A stretch of 64,000 nt of DNA, from positions 71,544,186 through 71,608,185 of the forward strand of contig OU342630.1 in NCBI GenBank assembly GCA_910589415.1, given 5' to 3'. The translations under genes were made by a program, and so were the position numbers. How positions within the stretch are numbered: the stretch's first letter is position 1; each line of letters starts with the position of its first letter. The stretch is from Malachius bipustulatus. Taxonomy: Eukaryota; Arthropoda; Insecta; Coleoptera; Melyridae. The notes beneath the pieces were generated by a model that saw only the letters and a program-made list of their open reading frames with translations, was not told the DNA's origin and made no database searches. This document shows, one piece after another, positions 11,796 through 22,941 of the stretch.

Positions 11796-12221
11796 ACTTT
11801 TACGCAAAAAGTATGTCACTTTTAGGCACTTTTGTCTACAAAAACGTCCTCGTACTATGCTAATTCGAAACAAAATGACAATCAAAATGGCAACTTTAGG
11901 GAACGATTTAACAAAAAAAACTGTTAAATTTTTCAGATTGTCAAATTCATTGAATTCACAAATTCGTTGAATGGACACCTCCGCCTAAGGCGTGTGCTTA
12001 GTTTATTGGGATGTCCTTGGGGTTTTTCTGGTGCTGGTGGTGTATAGGTATGTGCAAAATGGTGTCACGAACATTTGCAGATGGAGGTAGCGGGATGGGC
12101 GCAAATATTGATCACAATCCATCAAAAAACGAACCAGTTGGACAACCCAAATGAAAGTTTGGCGGTACTCAAAACGATATCAAAGAGAATTTTTGCATCC
12201 TTTCATAAATGTAGATAAAAC
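11796..12221. other. Non-coding stretch
   Basis: Nothing supported. It may be the intron following the candidate exon at 12222-12352 (minus). Confidence 0.3.
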
Positions 12222-12352
12222 CTGCATTCACCAGACAGGCATAAAGTGTCAAGGTACAGTCGTAACATTGAACTTGTACTGGAAAATCTATTCCGAAGAT
12301 GTCTAAGGCAGTCTTATCAGCCAACAAGGTCATGGTCACAGTATTTTGGAAC
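12222..12352 (-). CDS. Candidate internal coding exon, unrecognised protein
   Basis: On the minus strand a 131-nt stretch is bounded by an acceptor (TTTTATTATAG, ending at 12353) and a donor (GCAG|GTTTTA, at 12221). It holds 43 uninterrupted codons with one base hanging at each end. The peptide includes TMTLLADKTALDIFGIDF and a Cys pair QCYDCTL. Its composition looks protein-like and unlike the neighbouring AT-rich noise. I do not recognise the family and found no joining exon nearby, so it may be a lone exon with large introns, a gene relic or chance. Confidence 0.33.
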
Positions 12353-13624
12353 CTATAATAAAAGCACATCGATTACCTGAAAACGTGTAAAAATATCAAA
12401 TCTGAGCTTCCCTCCAGCTATGATTTAAACAAGTTGCAAACTAAACAAAAACGATCGTCTTTGGTGAAGAAAAAAAAATTTGCACAACACTAGTGTGATC
12501 AAGATCTGGCCCCCTCTGAGGCTATTTCTCGTTCCAAACATGGAAAAGTGGTTGGTCAGTGGGTGGAAAAAAATTGTCTCTAGTGAGGAGATCTCGGAGG
12601 AGACCATGTGACGAAGTATTTTATTATTTTAAAGGGATGGAGGTCCAATTATTCGGAAGTGATCAAAAAATTCTAAAAATTGAGAATGAAATATAGCTAA
12701 AAAGGGATTTTGTTGAAAAAAAAAGATTTTTGACTAAAAAAAATTTTCCTAGTTATTTTTTTTTACTCGTGTTTTGACCAGACTATATACCAAACAGGCG
12801 AACATGTTTCATAAGACCTTCGTGATCTTAATAATCATATACGTAATTTGTACGATTTTATTATTTTTTGTAAGAACTCTAATAATTAGAATTGAAACTT
12901 ACTGTGTAATAGATCATTTAAATATGTCGTAAGTGAATAAGACAATAATTAGAATATGACTTTCATCGTACGCTTTGGTGATGACGGACGATATTTTGAT
13001 AAGCACGTCCTGTTTCTCTAACGGGATGGCGGGATGTAGGTGGACACCAGTTTAAACCTTCAAATTAAATTACGCTATTTATCTTATTAATTAATTTACC
13101 ACGCATATTTACACCGATTTACCAATGGTAGATATCTGTATGCTGCACTTAGGTGCTTACATTGGCGCTTACATGGAATACCTAGTTATTAAGACTGAAC
13201 GAAAAAGCGCCGTATCTTCTATTCTAATTATTCCTTTTATGCTTTTAATAACATGCAATTACGGCAATATAGGTGACTAGGTAAGATTTAATTGGCTAGA
13301 GATTATTATTTAACATTATATACATGGCGTAGTAATTACCCTAAGTTTAAACGATCTATCCGCGGACAGGAAATTATATTGTTGATAATTGCTTCAAATA
13401 ATAGGGATACGTTGAGTTGAATAATACTTAACTTATTTCAAGATAAATAATTAATATTATGCCTTTTGAATTAAAGAGGAAATTATTGTTATTAACGACC
13501 CATATTAGAACTTTTCTCTCAATGATTTTTCATAAAGATAATAAAATTGATATGCTTGGTAACTGCCTCTCCCTCAGGAATTTTTATACACTTCGTCGTG
13601 ACTGGATTTAGGTATGTACCTACA
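12353..13624. other. Non-coding AT-rich stretch
   Basis: A 60-codon minus-strand open frame at 12425-12607 has no recognisable motif. Nothing else is supported. Confidence 0.4.
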
Positions 13625-13941
13625 CAGTGCCCGCTAAAAAATTCGTACCTATACCACATGGGAATTTGTTTTTTTTTTATTGTCACGAGTTTATGCTTTT
13701 CAAAAGATTAAATTTGTGCACGCACTAGATCCATGGTGTGACTTTTAGTTTAAGAGAAAATGTCGTTTTTCTAAACTTCAAAATTACAAAAAAATTATAT
13801 TTCGAAAACTAAAAGTGTTTTGCAAGAAATTTGACAAAATTCGTTAGAAATTCCCTAAATGTAGGGAATTTAAATAGTCGTACCCTAGCGGATACCTATG
13901 TGGTAACTCGGAGCAAGTTTAAATTTTTTTCCTGGGTTAGT

Positions 13942-13966
13942 ATAATAATAATAATAATAATAATAA
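13942..13966 (+). repeat. (ATA)n microsatellite, 3' tail of the LINE
   Basis: About eight trinucleotide units form the 3' end (minus sense) of the LINE, replacing a poly(A) tail. TAA/ATT-type tails are known for several non-LTR clades. Confidence 0.75.
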
Positions 13967-14313
13967 TTTATTTGTCCAAAGTAATACATTTTCTTTGTAA
14001 TAGTTGATTGTTAAATCGTACATAGTAATTATCACGAACAAACAAACCAAAAATATAACTTCGATGTCTTGTGTGGGTAAGTGCAAAAAAAAACAATTTA
14101 GTGATTTTAGCTGACTCAGGCCCCGCTTCGAAAGCGTATAGCTTGTGTGAAGCGGTACCTAAGTTTCAATAAGAGAACAATTCAGCATTTTTGTGTCTAA
14201 GTCTATTGTAACTATCTTTACTCCAAAGCAGTTAAAGGACTCGGTAAACAGCATCAAAGTGTTGAATGATATGGAAACAAATACAAAATGAACAAACAGA
14301 AATATTTAAATTT
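13967..14313 (-). other. 3' untranslated region of the LINE
   Basis: It lies between the stop codon of the reverse-transcriptase frame and the ATA microsatellite tail. No open frame or other feature is seen. Confidence 0.6.
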
Positions 14314-17300
14314 TTAATCCATGCCTAGGAGTTCGCGGGTTTGTTTGCGGGTTTCTCTAGATATATATTTTTTTATGAGCCTGCTAAAAACTCGCCCAGT
14401 CGATGACGCCCGCAAACTCATTGGTATTCCATTATATACTCTAGGGGCTATGGCTAGATGACATCTCGTTCCTATATCCCTGTTTGACTTAGGGTGTCTC
14501 GAAATCCCACTCTGTTTATTTCTAGTTTCATAGTCATGATCAAATCTATCTAAAAGTTGCCGAGTCTTGAATTGGTAGTTAAGTAAAGTAATAGCGAACA
14601 GTTGACGTATGTCAAACAGTCCAGACTCAGAATACAAGCTATCACTAGGATGTAGTCTGTCTTTATTATACATGATTTTTATGATGCTTCTCTGTAACGA
14701 CTCCAACGGCCGCAGGTATTTTGCCCTTACTCCTCCCCAGGCCAGCACACCGTAGCTCAAATGCGACTCGACCAAAGCATGATACAATATCTTCAGGTGG
14801 GGAATATCCAGAATCATCTTGAACTGTTTAAACTTATAAATTAACCCTCTCAGTTTTGATTTTAAAAATTCAATATGAAAATTCCACCTCAAGTGCGAGT
14901 CAATGACTATGCCAAGGTATTTTACCTTTAAGGATCCGGCTATTGAGAAATTGTTTTCACCATCTGCACAAACAATCTCATGATATGTTGGTAGGTGATT
15001 TTTATAACATGCAAAAGGTACAAAAGTTGTTTTATTCCAGTTTACAGTTAGTGATCTGCTATTGTACCAACATTTAATTTTTTGTAGATCCTCAGTCACC
15101 ATTTTTTTTAAATCTACCCACGAATCTGACTCAAAAAATACAACAGTGTCATCCGCAAACGCAGTGATGGTTCCACTCACCTTAAGATTAAATATATCAT
15201 TTATGAACATATTAAACAGTAGTGGCCCCAACACTGTACCCTGCGGTATGCCACAGGTGACCAATTCAGAAGTACTAAAGCTGTTTCCAATTTTCACCTG
15301 TTGTGTTCTGTTAGATAAATAGCTTTTCATGAGTTTCAGTGCCACTCCTCTGATACCGTATTTTTCTAGAACGTCTAAAAGTAATGAATGGTTAACAGTA
15401 TCAAAGGCTTTAGCTAGGTCTATAAAGACCGCCATTGAACATCTGTTGTTATCCAGCGCATTATAAATTTTACCTGTCAAATCAGTTACTGCGTCTTGAG
15501 TAGATTTGCCTCTTATGAAACCAAATTGACACTGTGACAGAACTTTATTTTTGTTCATGAACTTTATGATCCTAGTGTATATACATTTTTCGTATATCTT
15601 TGCAACATTGCTTATTAATGATATGGGTCTATAATTTGACATGACCTTTTTATCCCCTTGTTTGTATATAGGCGTTACTATACTGTTTTTAAACGATGTC
15701 GGACATACCCCTCTAATCATGGCAAGGTTTATAATGTAGCAAAGAGGTTTTGCTATATAATCGCTAACAACTTTAAGATGTTCAGATTTTATGTTATCAT
15801 TCCCAACTGATTTCCCTGACTTTAGTTCTTGTATATATTTCCTAACCTCTCTCTCATCAACTGGAACCATGTAAACCGATTCTGGCAGTCTTCCCTCTTC
15901 ATCTACGCGGAACTCGCTAGTGGCGAACTCATCTGTCATGGTTCTGCTTATATTTACAAAAAATTCGTTAAAACACCCAGCCATATCCGATCTGTTGGTT
16001 ATTTGTAAGTTGTTCTGTGTTATTATACTCCCTATACTGATTCCCTCTCTTTTCTTCCTGCCGCTAAGTCGATTTGTTACGTCCCACAAGGTCTTAGAGT
16101 TGCGCTCTTTATTTAGTTTTTCTGTATAGTAATTCTTTTTAGCAGTTCTTAGTAGTAATGTTAACCTATTCCGATACTTTTTATAATTTTCGAACAACTC
16201 CAAGTCCTGTGGTTTTCTTTTTACTTCCCTATATAATTTATTTTTCTGTATAACCGACCTAATTTGACCGTTAGTGATCCAGTCTTTTCTTTTTTCAGTG
16301 AATTTTGTTACAATTTTTTTGAAGGAGTTTTCCTTTATAAACTGTTTAATAATTTCTATAGAATTCTCACATGCGATTTCAATATCATCCTCATAAATAA
16401 CACAATGCCAAGTTTCTTTTTTTATTGATTCCACAAATCTGTCCTCGTTAAAGCAATTAATGGCTTTTTTTTCAGGTGATGCCAGTCTAATATTTCCCAA
16501 GTACATCCAAGCCATCACAGAGAAATGATCTGTTATATTGTTTTTAATAATATAAGGTTTACATTTTAACGATGTAGGATCTCCTATATATCTGACAAAT
16601 ATATGATCAATACAAGATTTTTGATCTCTAAACACCCTTGTTTCCCTATTTATAAGTGACAGGAATCCGTTCGAACTCATGATATCAAGATATTCACTTT
16701 TTTCGTCTGTTTCTGATAAGAGATCAATATTTATATCTCCCATCATATACACCACATCGATATTTCTAGGGATACCCTCCAAATAAATATTCAATTGAGT
16801 AATAAACTCGTCAGTATTCAGCGCCGGATTACCCACAAGGCTACCTAGGCTGTAGCCTAGGGGCGCAAAGCTTGGTGGGGCGCCGGAGGCGCCCTTAAAA
16901 TTTGTAAATGTGTAAATGCATAAATACTTAGGTACTAAAAATAATGAAATATACATTTCCGAGTTAGGATAATATAATACCTACCTACTGCCCGCACGTA
17001 GGCGACAAGTTCATATAGGGGCGGCGGGCGGGAGAAAAAAACATCTTAATTCATAACAATAACAAAAATTATCAAAATATCATGATAAAATTAATTACTG
17101 GGTGGGTAGTATAGCCAAGGAGGCGGGGGGGCGCGTGCAGGATCCTGGACAACTTTTCACAATATTACATAATCAGGGCCTTTCTAACCACAGAATTAAT
17201 AGGGCTGTGTAGGCCAGGGGCGCAAGCCTTTTGGTGGCGGATGTTTTTATTGAACTATAATATTTTTTGTGATTATTTATTAGTCATTTAGTTATTATAG

Positions 17301-18718
17301 TTTTCACATCTCAGTAGATACCTACATGTTTACCTAAGTAGTGGGAAATTGCATAACTTTTAACATTGAAAATAATTTCGCTTGCTGCGCATTTTCTTTG
17401 GAGCCGGACATACATAACTAGTGTTAAATTATTTAGAATTCATACTGCACTAACTTATTTGTAATCCATCAGTCGTCATTGGCTTATTCCCAGCGTTAGC
17501 TATCCTTTACGCATTTCATCTGAGAAAAGGGCGCATTACTTTCAGTGGCCCATAGGCCCCAAATATCTTAGAACGGCTCTGGCCTGTATAGACTACCCGC
17601 GGAACGCCGAACCTGATTCATGTTCTTCTATAATAAAAGTAGGTACCTAGAGTTCTATACTATTTTCCTTTTCTTGAAAAATTCGTGATACATATTATGC
17701 ATGTCTTGGTTCTTGAATTGACGATATCGAACAACGAAGGCTTTGGCCATATTAAAACCAGATGGTGGCTCTAACCCAACTTCTATTCAACTCTATATAT
17801 TATCCGGCGGACCTTTCCAATGCTTGAACGTAATGCGAAAATGTATAGCTAACAGTATAAATGCAGTTATTCCTTATAGTGTGATTAACATTTTCGCACT
17901 TGTTTTTTCAAAAATTTTCTCGGGGGAGAACCCCCGAACCCCCCTCATTACTGGGGGATACTCCGTACCCCCCAGACCCCCCGGTTGGACTCTACAATGC
18001 TAGCATATCTTTGACATAATTCACTCACAAAAAGCCCTGCAGAATTTACCTATAGAAATACCTATACATTTCTTTCTATTAATGTCTAATTTTACATAAA
18101 AAAAATTGCTCTTTGCCATTCCTTAGATAGAGATTTTTCCATAAAAGGGGAGACAGGGCGACAATTACTAAAATTCAACTAAAAAGGGGCGCTGTTATTT
18201 AATTAGCCTAGGGCGCTGCAAATCTATAATCCGGCGCTGTCAGTATTAGTTGATGGCGGTCTATATATAGCAATTATCAACATGACTTTTTTATCAACAT
18301 ATATTTTAGCTTGAACTATTGTTACTTCCCCTAAGTTTATGATGTTTTCGTCATATTTGTAGCAACCTTTTATGTAAACAATTACTCCATCATTCTGATT
18401 CCAATTTCCGTAGTTATACACTTGATTATAGTCGGGTATTTCAAAAAACCCCGGTTCCTGTAAATACCATGTTTCTGAAAAAACTATGACATCTATATCA
18501 CTCTCTCTTATATAGACATTAAATTCATCCAAATTTTTATTCATGCTTCTAACGTTTGCATGGAATACAACAAACTCGCCATTTCCCCTATGTTTAGATA
18601 TATTACACTGAGCAATTTCATCGACCACAGCTGTTTCCACAGGCTCATTTGTATAGTCTCTAATGTATGCATCCATAACAATATCACCACGACTCACAAA
18701 AAAGAGAATTGAGCTCAA
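14314..18718 (-). CDS. LINE endonuclease-reverse transcriptase (CR1/L2-like), split by a hAT insertion
   Basis: This is the ORF2-type protein of a non-LTR retrotransposon, which nicks target DNA and reverse-transcribes its own RNA there. It lies in two parts: 18718-18240 and 16810-14314. The first part carries the start of the exonuclease/endonuclease/phosphatase domain (FHANVRSMNKN, IVFSETW, AIYRPPS). The second completes it (MGDINIDLL, SCIDHIFVRY), then has the reverse transcriptase with FIDLAKAFDTVNH, CGIPQGTVLGPLLFN and the catalytic AFADDTVVFF, and a C-terminal domain. Removing the hAT element and one copy of its 8-bp duplication leaves 2976 nt, exactly 992 codons with the stop, in one frame. 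So the LINE looks intact apart from the insertion. The first Met is at 18718; an internal Met (MDAYIRD) 14 codons later is an alternative start. I saw no ORF1 upstream, so the element may be 5'-truncated. Confidence 0.9.
16811..16818 (+). repeat. Left 8-bp TSD of the hAT element
   Basis: TCAGTATT, identical to 18240-18247. Confidence 0.95.
16819..18239. mobile_element. Non-autonomous hAT element, 1421 bp
   Basis: Its termini are CAGCGCCGGATTA...TAATCCGGCGCTG with exact 8-bp duplications TCAGTATT, the hallmark of hAT transposons. Next to the left end is a GCCTAGGGGCGC-type block common in insect hAT MITEs. The interior has no transposase. It contains a GC-rich stretch of runs of five to six G/C (about 17918-17985), and possibly a second nested element (CAGGGCC at 17174, GGCTCTG at 17581; no duplication seen). 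It interrupts the LINE endonuclease domain. Confidence 0.93.
18240..18247 (+). repeat. Right 8-bp TSD of the hAT element
   Basis: TCAGTATT, identical to 16811-16818. Confidence 0.95.
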
Positions 18719-19155
18719 ACTTACAATTAAAAATAGTACAAGTATATAACACTTGCTATACTTATTCCCACGAATTTAAACAACCGCTAGATACAACACA
18801 ATAATAGTATAAAATTAAAAAACTAAAAACAGAACAATAATAATAACCCCGTTAATAATTATTATTGATCAACACACCAATGCCGTACCCCCCTCAAACT
18901 CTATTTATCTCTTTTCTTTTTTTCCCTTTATTTATAAGTTTTTCTGATGTATTCTTGTAAAAATCACAAAAATTTCTCCTCTCAATTAAAATAAATCTAG
19001 CACTTAATATCTATCCTATAAAGTTGAACAATAATAGCAACAAACAAAATATCAGAGAAAAATATAACTTTTGTGTTTCCGCCATTCCGTGAGTTAAAGC
19101 TGTACAACGATTTTTAACCTCCACTTAGTCATCGTTTTCATTTTACAGCCACGTA
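18719..19155 (-). other. 5' region of the LINE
   Basis: About 430 bases upstream of the endonuclease start codon, before the inverted arm of the host element resumes at 19156. No open frame is seen. Presumed 5' untranslated and promoter region. Confidence 0.45.
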
Positions 19156-19204
19156 AACTTGCACCGAATTACCACATAGCTATCCGCTAGGGTACGACTT
19201 ATTT

Positions 19205-19490
19205 ATTCCATAACTTTTTTTCTGGAGGTGGCAAAACAAAATGAGTTGGTGGTAAAACGTGGTCCTACGATGGGCAATCGAATGGTACGTTTTACCACCC
19301 GGTCCGCGTTTTTTTCGGGCTTGTGAAGTTGGCCCGAAAATAAAAAAAATCGCATAAAAAAAACCAAAGGTGGTAAAACGAAAATAATTTGTGGTAAAAC
19401 GTGGTCAAACGTTTATCGTAAACGACAATCGATTAGGACGTTTTACCATCCGGCCCGAATTTTTTTCGGGCCAACTTCACGTACCTTGGT
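19205..19490. repeat. Small foldback rich in GGTAAAACG
   Basis: GGTGGTAAAACGTGG at about 19239 pairs with ACGTTTTACCA at about 19437, and GGCCCGAA at about 19332 pairs with TTCGGGCC at about 19463. It sits in the right arm of the 13625-20080 element at a point where the left arm has nothing, so it is a separate insertion. Confidence 0.6.
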
Positions 19491-20080
19491 ACAAAGTGTA
19501 TACGACAAGAAAAACCCATCTTACAAGTTCAAGTTTATTTTATATTTAACAAGAAAATAAAGTAGAAATTTTATAAGAAAAAACTTGTAAGATGCTATCT
19601 TCGTGTTGAATCTTGGTACCAAAAACACGAGCAAAAACACAAGAAAATTTGACCTTTTATTAAATTCGAAAATATCGCTCCTAGTATTAGTTTTTATTAC
19701 TCCTGTTAGTTTTTCTAATTATTTTGAACAATATTATTAACAAATATTGCAGTCGAAATATTTAAAATTCAAAATTACACTGAGAAAAATAAACAAAATT
19801 TGAAATTGAAAAGTTACCACTTTTGGTCACCTTTATACACACCTACATTTCTTTCATAATAATTGACGTCACATTTGGTGAATACGAATGAATTTTGTCG
19901 AAATTTTCCGAAACATCACTTCGAAATATCATGTTTTTTTGTATTTCTCTTAGACTAGAACTCACACCATGGATCTAGTTAACTCATATTTTATCTTTCG
20001 AAAAGCACAAACTTTTATGACAAAAAAAGATGGAAAACAAAAAAAATCCCATATGGTGCGAACTTTTTGGCGGACACTTT

Positions 20081-20802
20081 ATATTTTCAAAACAAATCTA
20101 TTTTTAAGATGTTAATGTTACCTATGAAAATTAATAAGCTCGTTAATAAGGTTATCATAAGAAGTATTATGAGCTGTGACATATTTTGATATTCTAGTGG
20201 TAGATAAAAAAATAAACAGATGATTAAAAGTAATGGTGTAATAATTTGTAATCCACAGTGTGAAAGTGGTTCTTTCTGATTATACGTGATTAAGATATCA
20301 TAAAGACAAAATTTTTTAAGTTGGCTGCTATGCTGAATCGTAAAAAAACTCTCAAATCTATACTTGAGTAGGATCTATACTTAAGGACTCGTTGAAGGAT
20401 AATTGCGACCACGATAAGTTTTAAGCGAGGTTTTAAGGTTTTCGAAAATTGCGAGGAAAATTTATTTAAACACACCAAGAGCTAAAATCGTACTTTTTTC
20501 TTATATACAACAAGCATTTTCTTCTGCAACAAGAAAAAAAATTTTCAGGTAAAAAAGCGAGTAAAAAAGTACACATTTTTCACCTGCTCACTTTTTCTCC
20601 TCAAAAAAAGTTTCATAAAAGTGACATTTTTATACCTGTCATACCTAGTGGAAAAATGTCAAACTTTTTTCCAGTCACAGAAAAAATATCAAGGCACTGA
20701 CAATGACAAGTAACAAGAAGTGTTAATGTACTAACACTAAGTTATTCTTAGTGTTTTTTATATAGTGGCATTCTCAGTTTGGCATTCAAATAACTGCGAC
20801 TA
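20081..20802. other. Non-coding AT-rich stretch
   Basis: A 62-codon minus-strand open frame (20290-20478) has no motif. Nothing else is supported. Confidence 0.4.
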
Positions 20803-20806
20803 TTAT

Positions 20807-21590
20807 CCCTCCTTTCCACGGGTGGGGTCTACCAGTCCACTGTAAAGTTAAAAACTATGATATTTCTTTCAATTTTTTTTTCCTGTTTTCGCGCTTTAAT
20901 GTAGCTTCATGAATTTAAAAAACCTACATACAACTCAAATTTCAGGACTTTATTTTAACAAATTATAAAGTTGTAGTGGAAAATGTCCTAATAGACCCCA
21001 CCCGTGGGTTGATGTAGCTGTTTATTTTATGAGGTGCTGCGTATATAGCTTGCACTAATACAAATAAATACATGATTCGAGCTCACTTTTATGGTTATTG
21101 ATGATAGTGTTATTGATGATAGTGATTGAAGATATTTTTGTCATTTGTGCAAAAACTGGCTATGTATGGATCATATATTAGCATGCTGCAGGGAATGTAT
21201 GGAAAATAAAGCAACTTGATCACCCTGTATAGTTTGTGGAGAAAATTTTTTATTCAATTATTTTTATGTTATGCATGTTAAGTTATATGTTATTTTTAAG
21301 AATCTATATTGAAAGTTGTGTTTTTCTATTTAAAATACAATAATAATTTTAATTTTTGAAAAAGTGATCAAAAATACACTAAGGGTTATTAAATTTTAAT
21401 TTTGTTGAATTTACCATTTTTTCTTACTTTTTTATGTATTAGTATCATTTTCAATGTTGTGTTAGATCATATATTATTTTGCAATATATATAAATAAAAT
21501 GCACTATTCATTTTGCTGTTTTGAAAATTGGTCCTGGTAGACCCCACCCGTGGGTTAGTGTAATTTTCAACCCACCCGTGGGAAGGAGGG
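20807..21590. mobile_element. TIR element, piggyBac-like candidate
   Basis: The left end CCCTCCTTTCCACGGGTGGG and the complement of the right end CCCTCCTTCCCACGGGTGGG match closely. The right flank is TTAA (21591-21594) and the left flank is TTAT (20803-20806), suggesting a TTAA target with one mutation, as used by piggyBac. The motif ACCCGTGGG/CCACGGGTGGG occurs four times (about 20815, 20999, 21542, 21570). It has no transposase. Confidence 0.65.
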
Positions 21591-21594
21591 TTAA

Positions 21595-22076
21595 AGGGTT
21601 AGATAAGAACTGTTCAAAAATTAAATTCAATTGCAATATCCGGCTCGAAGGACCAAAATGTTGCGCCTTTTTGTCAAAAGTGGACTACAAGTGACATAAT
21701 TCATATTTATTTATTTGACGTTGAATAAAACGAAAACTAAATCTTCTATGTTAAATTTTTTTTAAGAAAATAAGAAATAAGCAATAATTATTATTTCTCT
21801 TCGAGGTTATTGATCAGGGTTACAATGACTTAATAAATATAAAGTTATTAAAAGAAAAAAGTAGATAATATAAGTTTTGCGGCGACTACTCAACAGTGCG
21901 AATAAATCATTGGTGCGGCTCTATTTTTGCTTATAATATACTGGAAAAGTTGCTGTATGTCGTGTCATTAGGTATAGATAGAAACAATTATATTGAGGTA
22001 CCTAAATGGCTTTATAAAACAAAACAAAACAAATTAGCTGTAATAAATTATAAATAAATAAAATTTGATAACTCAC
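21595..22076. other. Non-coding; possible intron of the signal-peptide exon
   Basis: No second exon is recognisable downstream (minus sense) of 22077. Confidence 0.35.
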
Positions 22077-22145
22077 CGACTTAGCAAAAGATATAAAAAA
22101 TAACACCAGAACAAAAACCAATTGTCTTGCTGTTGTCGAGGACAT
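22077..22145 (-). CDS. Candidate first exon encoding a signal peptide
   Basis: On the minus strand an ATG at 22145 opens 23 codons. They read a short polar start (MSSTTARQ), a hydrophobic core (LVFVLVLFFISF) and AKS, and stop exactly at a GTGAGT donor (22076-22071). This is the classic layout of a first coding exon of a secreted or membrane protein. An in-frame Met at 22190 would add 15 residues but weaken the signal peptide. The 250 bases upstream are richer in G+C, as expected for a 5' UTR. No further exon was found on the minus side before 20803, so the intron would be long or the gene broken. Confidence 0.42.
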
Positions 22146-22937
22146 CTCTGAAGGAACCAGGTCTGGGGTACCCGATAAACACCAGGTCAACCACCGTCAT
22201 CAGCGAGACTCTTCACAGGACACAGACATCACTTATTAAAATCAGCCTTATCCTTGTGCGATCCTTGCCGATTTCTTTCAGTGTTCACAATTCTTCAAAG
22301 GAAAAAATCACTCTGCAGCAGGATGGGCACCTAGATCCTAGATCGGCCAATTGGAGGTGCTCAACACCAGCACCAAACACCTGAAGTGGACTTCACGAGC
22401 GACGAGCAGTTCTTCTTGTACCTACGCGAGTTTTATTCTTATTAATGAAGTGAGAAATGAGAATCGTGGACAACTCTCGCAGAGTGGCAAAGCGTAGCTG
22501 AACCTGAGCTTGAGCCTCACAGTGTTAGTGTTATAACTGGAGTGTGGAGTCTGGATCGGCGAGGTAGCAACCAACGGCTGCTGCCGCTAACCAAGACATA
22601 ATTAAAGTCAACAAGGATGGATTGGATGCGTATGCTCAAACCTTAGATCACTTCGTTAAAGCAAACGGAGTGACTTAAAGATGGATATAATTCTTCCTCG
22701 TCATCAACTTGCTCAATTTATCGTATTTCTAGGTAATCAGGTATCTTACATTTATTTTTTATAATAATTACATAATTAATTTTTATTTAATTAAAAAAAT
22801 TATAATAATAATTAATATTCGAGGCTATTATTACCTATGTATCGTTTCTGTAAAAAATTACATTATTTATGTAATTTTTAAAATGCATTTACAAGATTGC
22901 ATATTACGTAATTTTGCTTATGCATTTTTCATTTTAC
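22146..22937. other. Possible 5' UTR/promoter of the signal-peptide exon, then AT-rich DNA
   Basis: 22150-22640 is moderately GC-rich and could be the promoter side of the candidate minus-strand gene. No core promoter element is certain. 22740-22937 is plain AT-rich sequence. Confidence 0.3.
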
Positions 22938-22941
22938 GTAC
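22938..22941 (+). repeat. Left 4-bp TSD of the LTR element
   Basis: GTAC, matching 31051-31054 outside the right LTR. Confidence 0.75.

Larger units (their letters stand above)
13625..20080. mobile_element. TIR element (Tc1/mariner-like ends) split by a LINE
   Basis: The left end begins CAGTGCCCGCTAAAAAATTC; the complement of the right end begins AAGTGTCCGCCAAAAAGTTC. Long inverted arms follow: left 13625 to about 13922, right about 19156 to 20080. They share CTAGATCCATGGTGTGA and GTCGTACCCTAGCGGATA. The loop is occupied by the LINE at 13940-19150. The right arm has an extra 600 bp or so (about 19205-19850), including an inner foldback rich in GGTAAAACG. No transposase frame survives. The superfamily assignment rests on the termini only. 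Confidence 0.7.

Noticed and set aside
12425..12607. 60-codon minus-strand frame next to the candidate exon
   Set aside because: No splice sites in phase with 12222-12352 and no motif.
16819..16956. Extra N-terminal residues on the LINE reverse-transcriptase frame
   Set aside because: The first part of that open frame is translated hAT terminus; the true upstream sequence lies at 18240-18718.
17174..17581. Fourth nesting level: a hAT within the 1421-bp hAT
   Set aside because: The ends CAGGGCC...GGCTCTG look right, but the flanking 8-mers (TACATAAT and GCCTGTAT) do not match, so no insertion can be proven.
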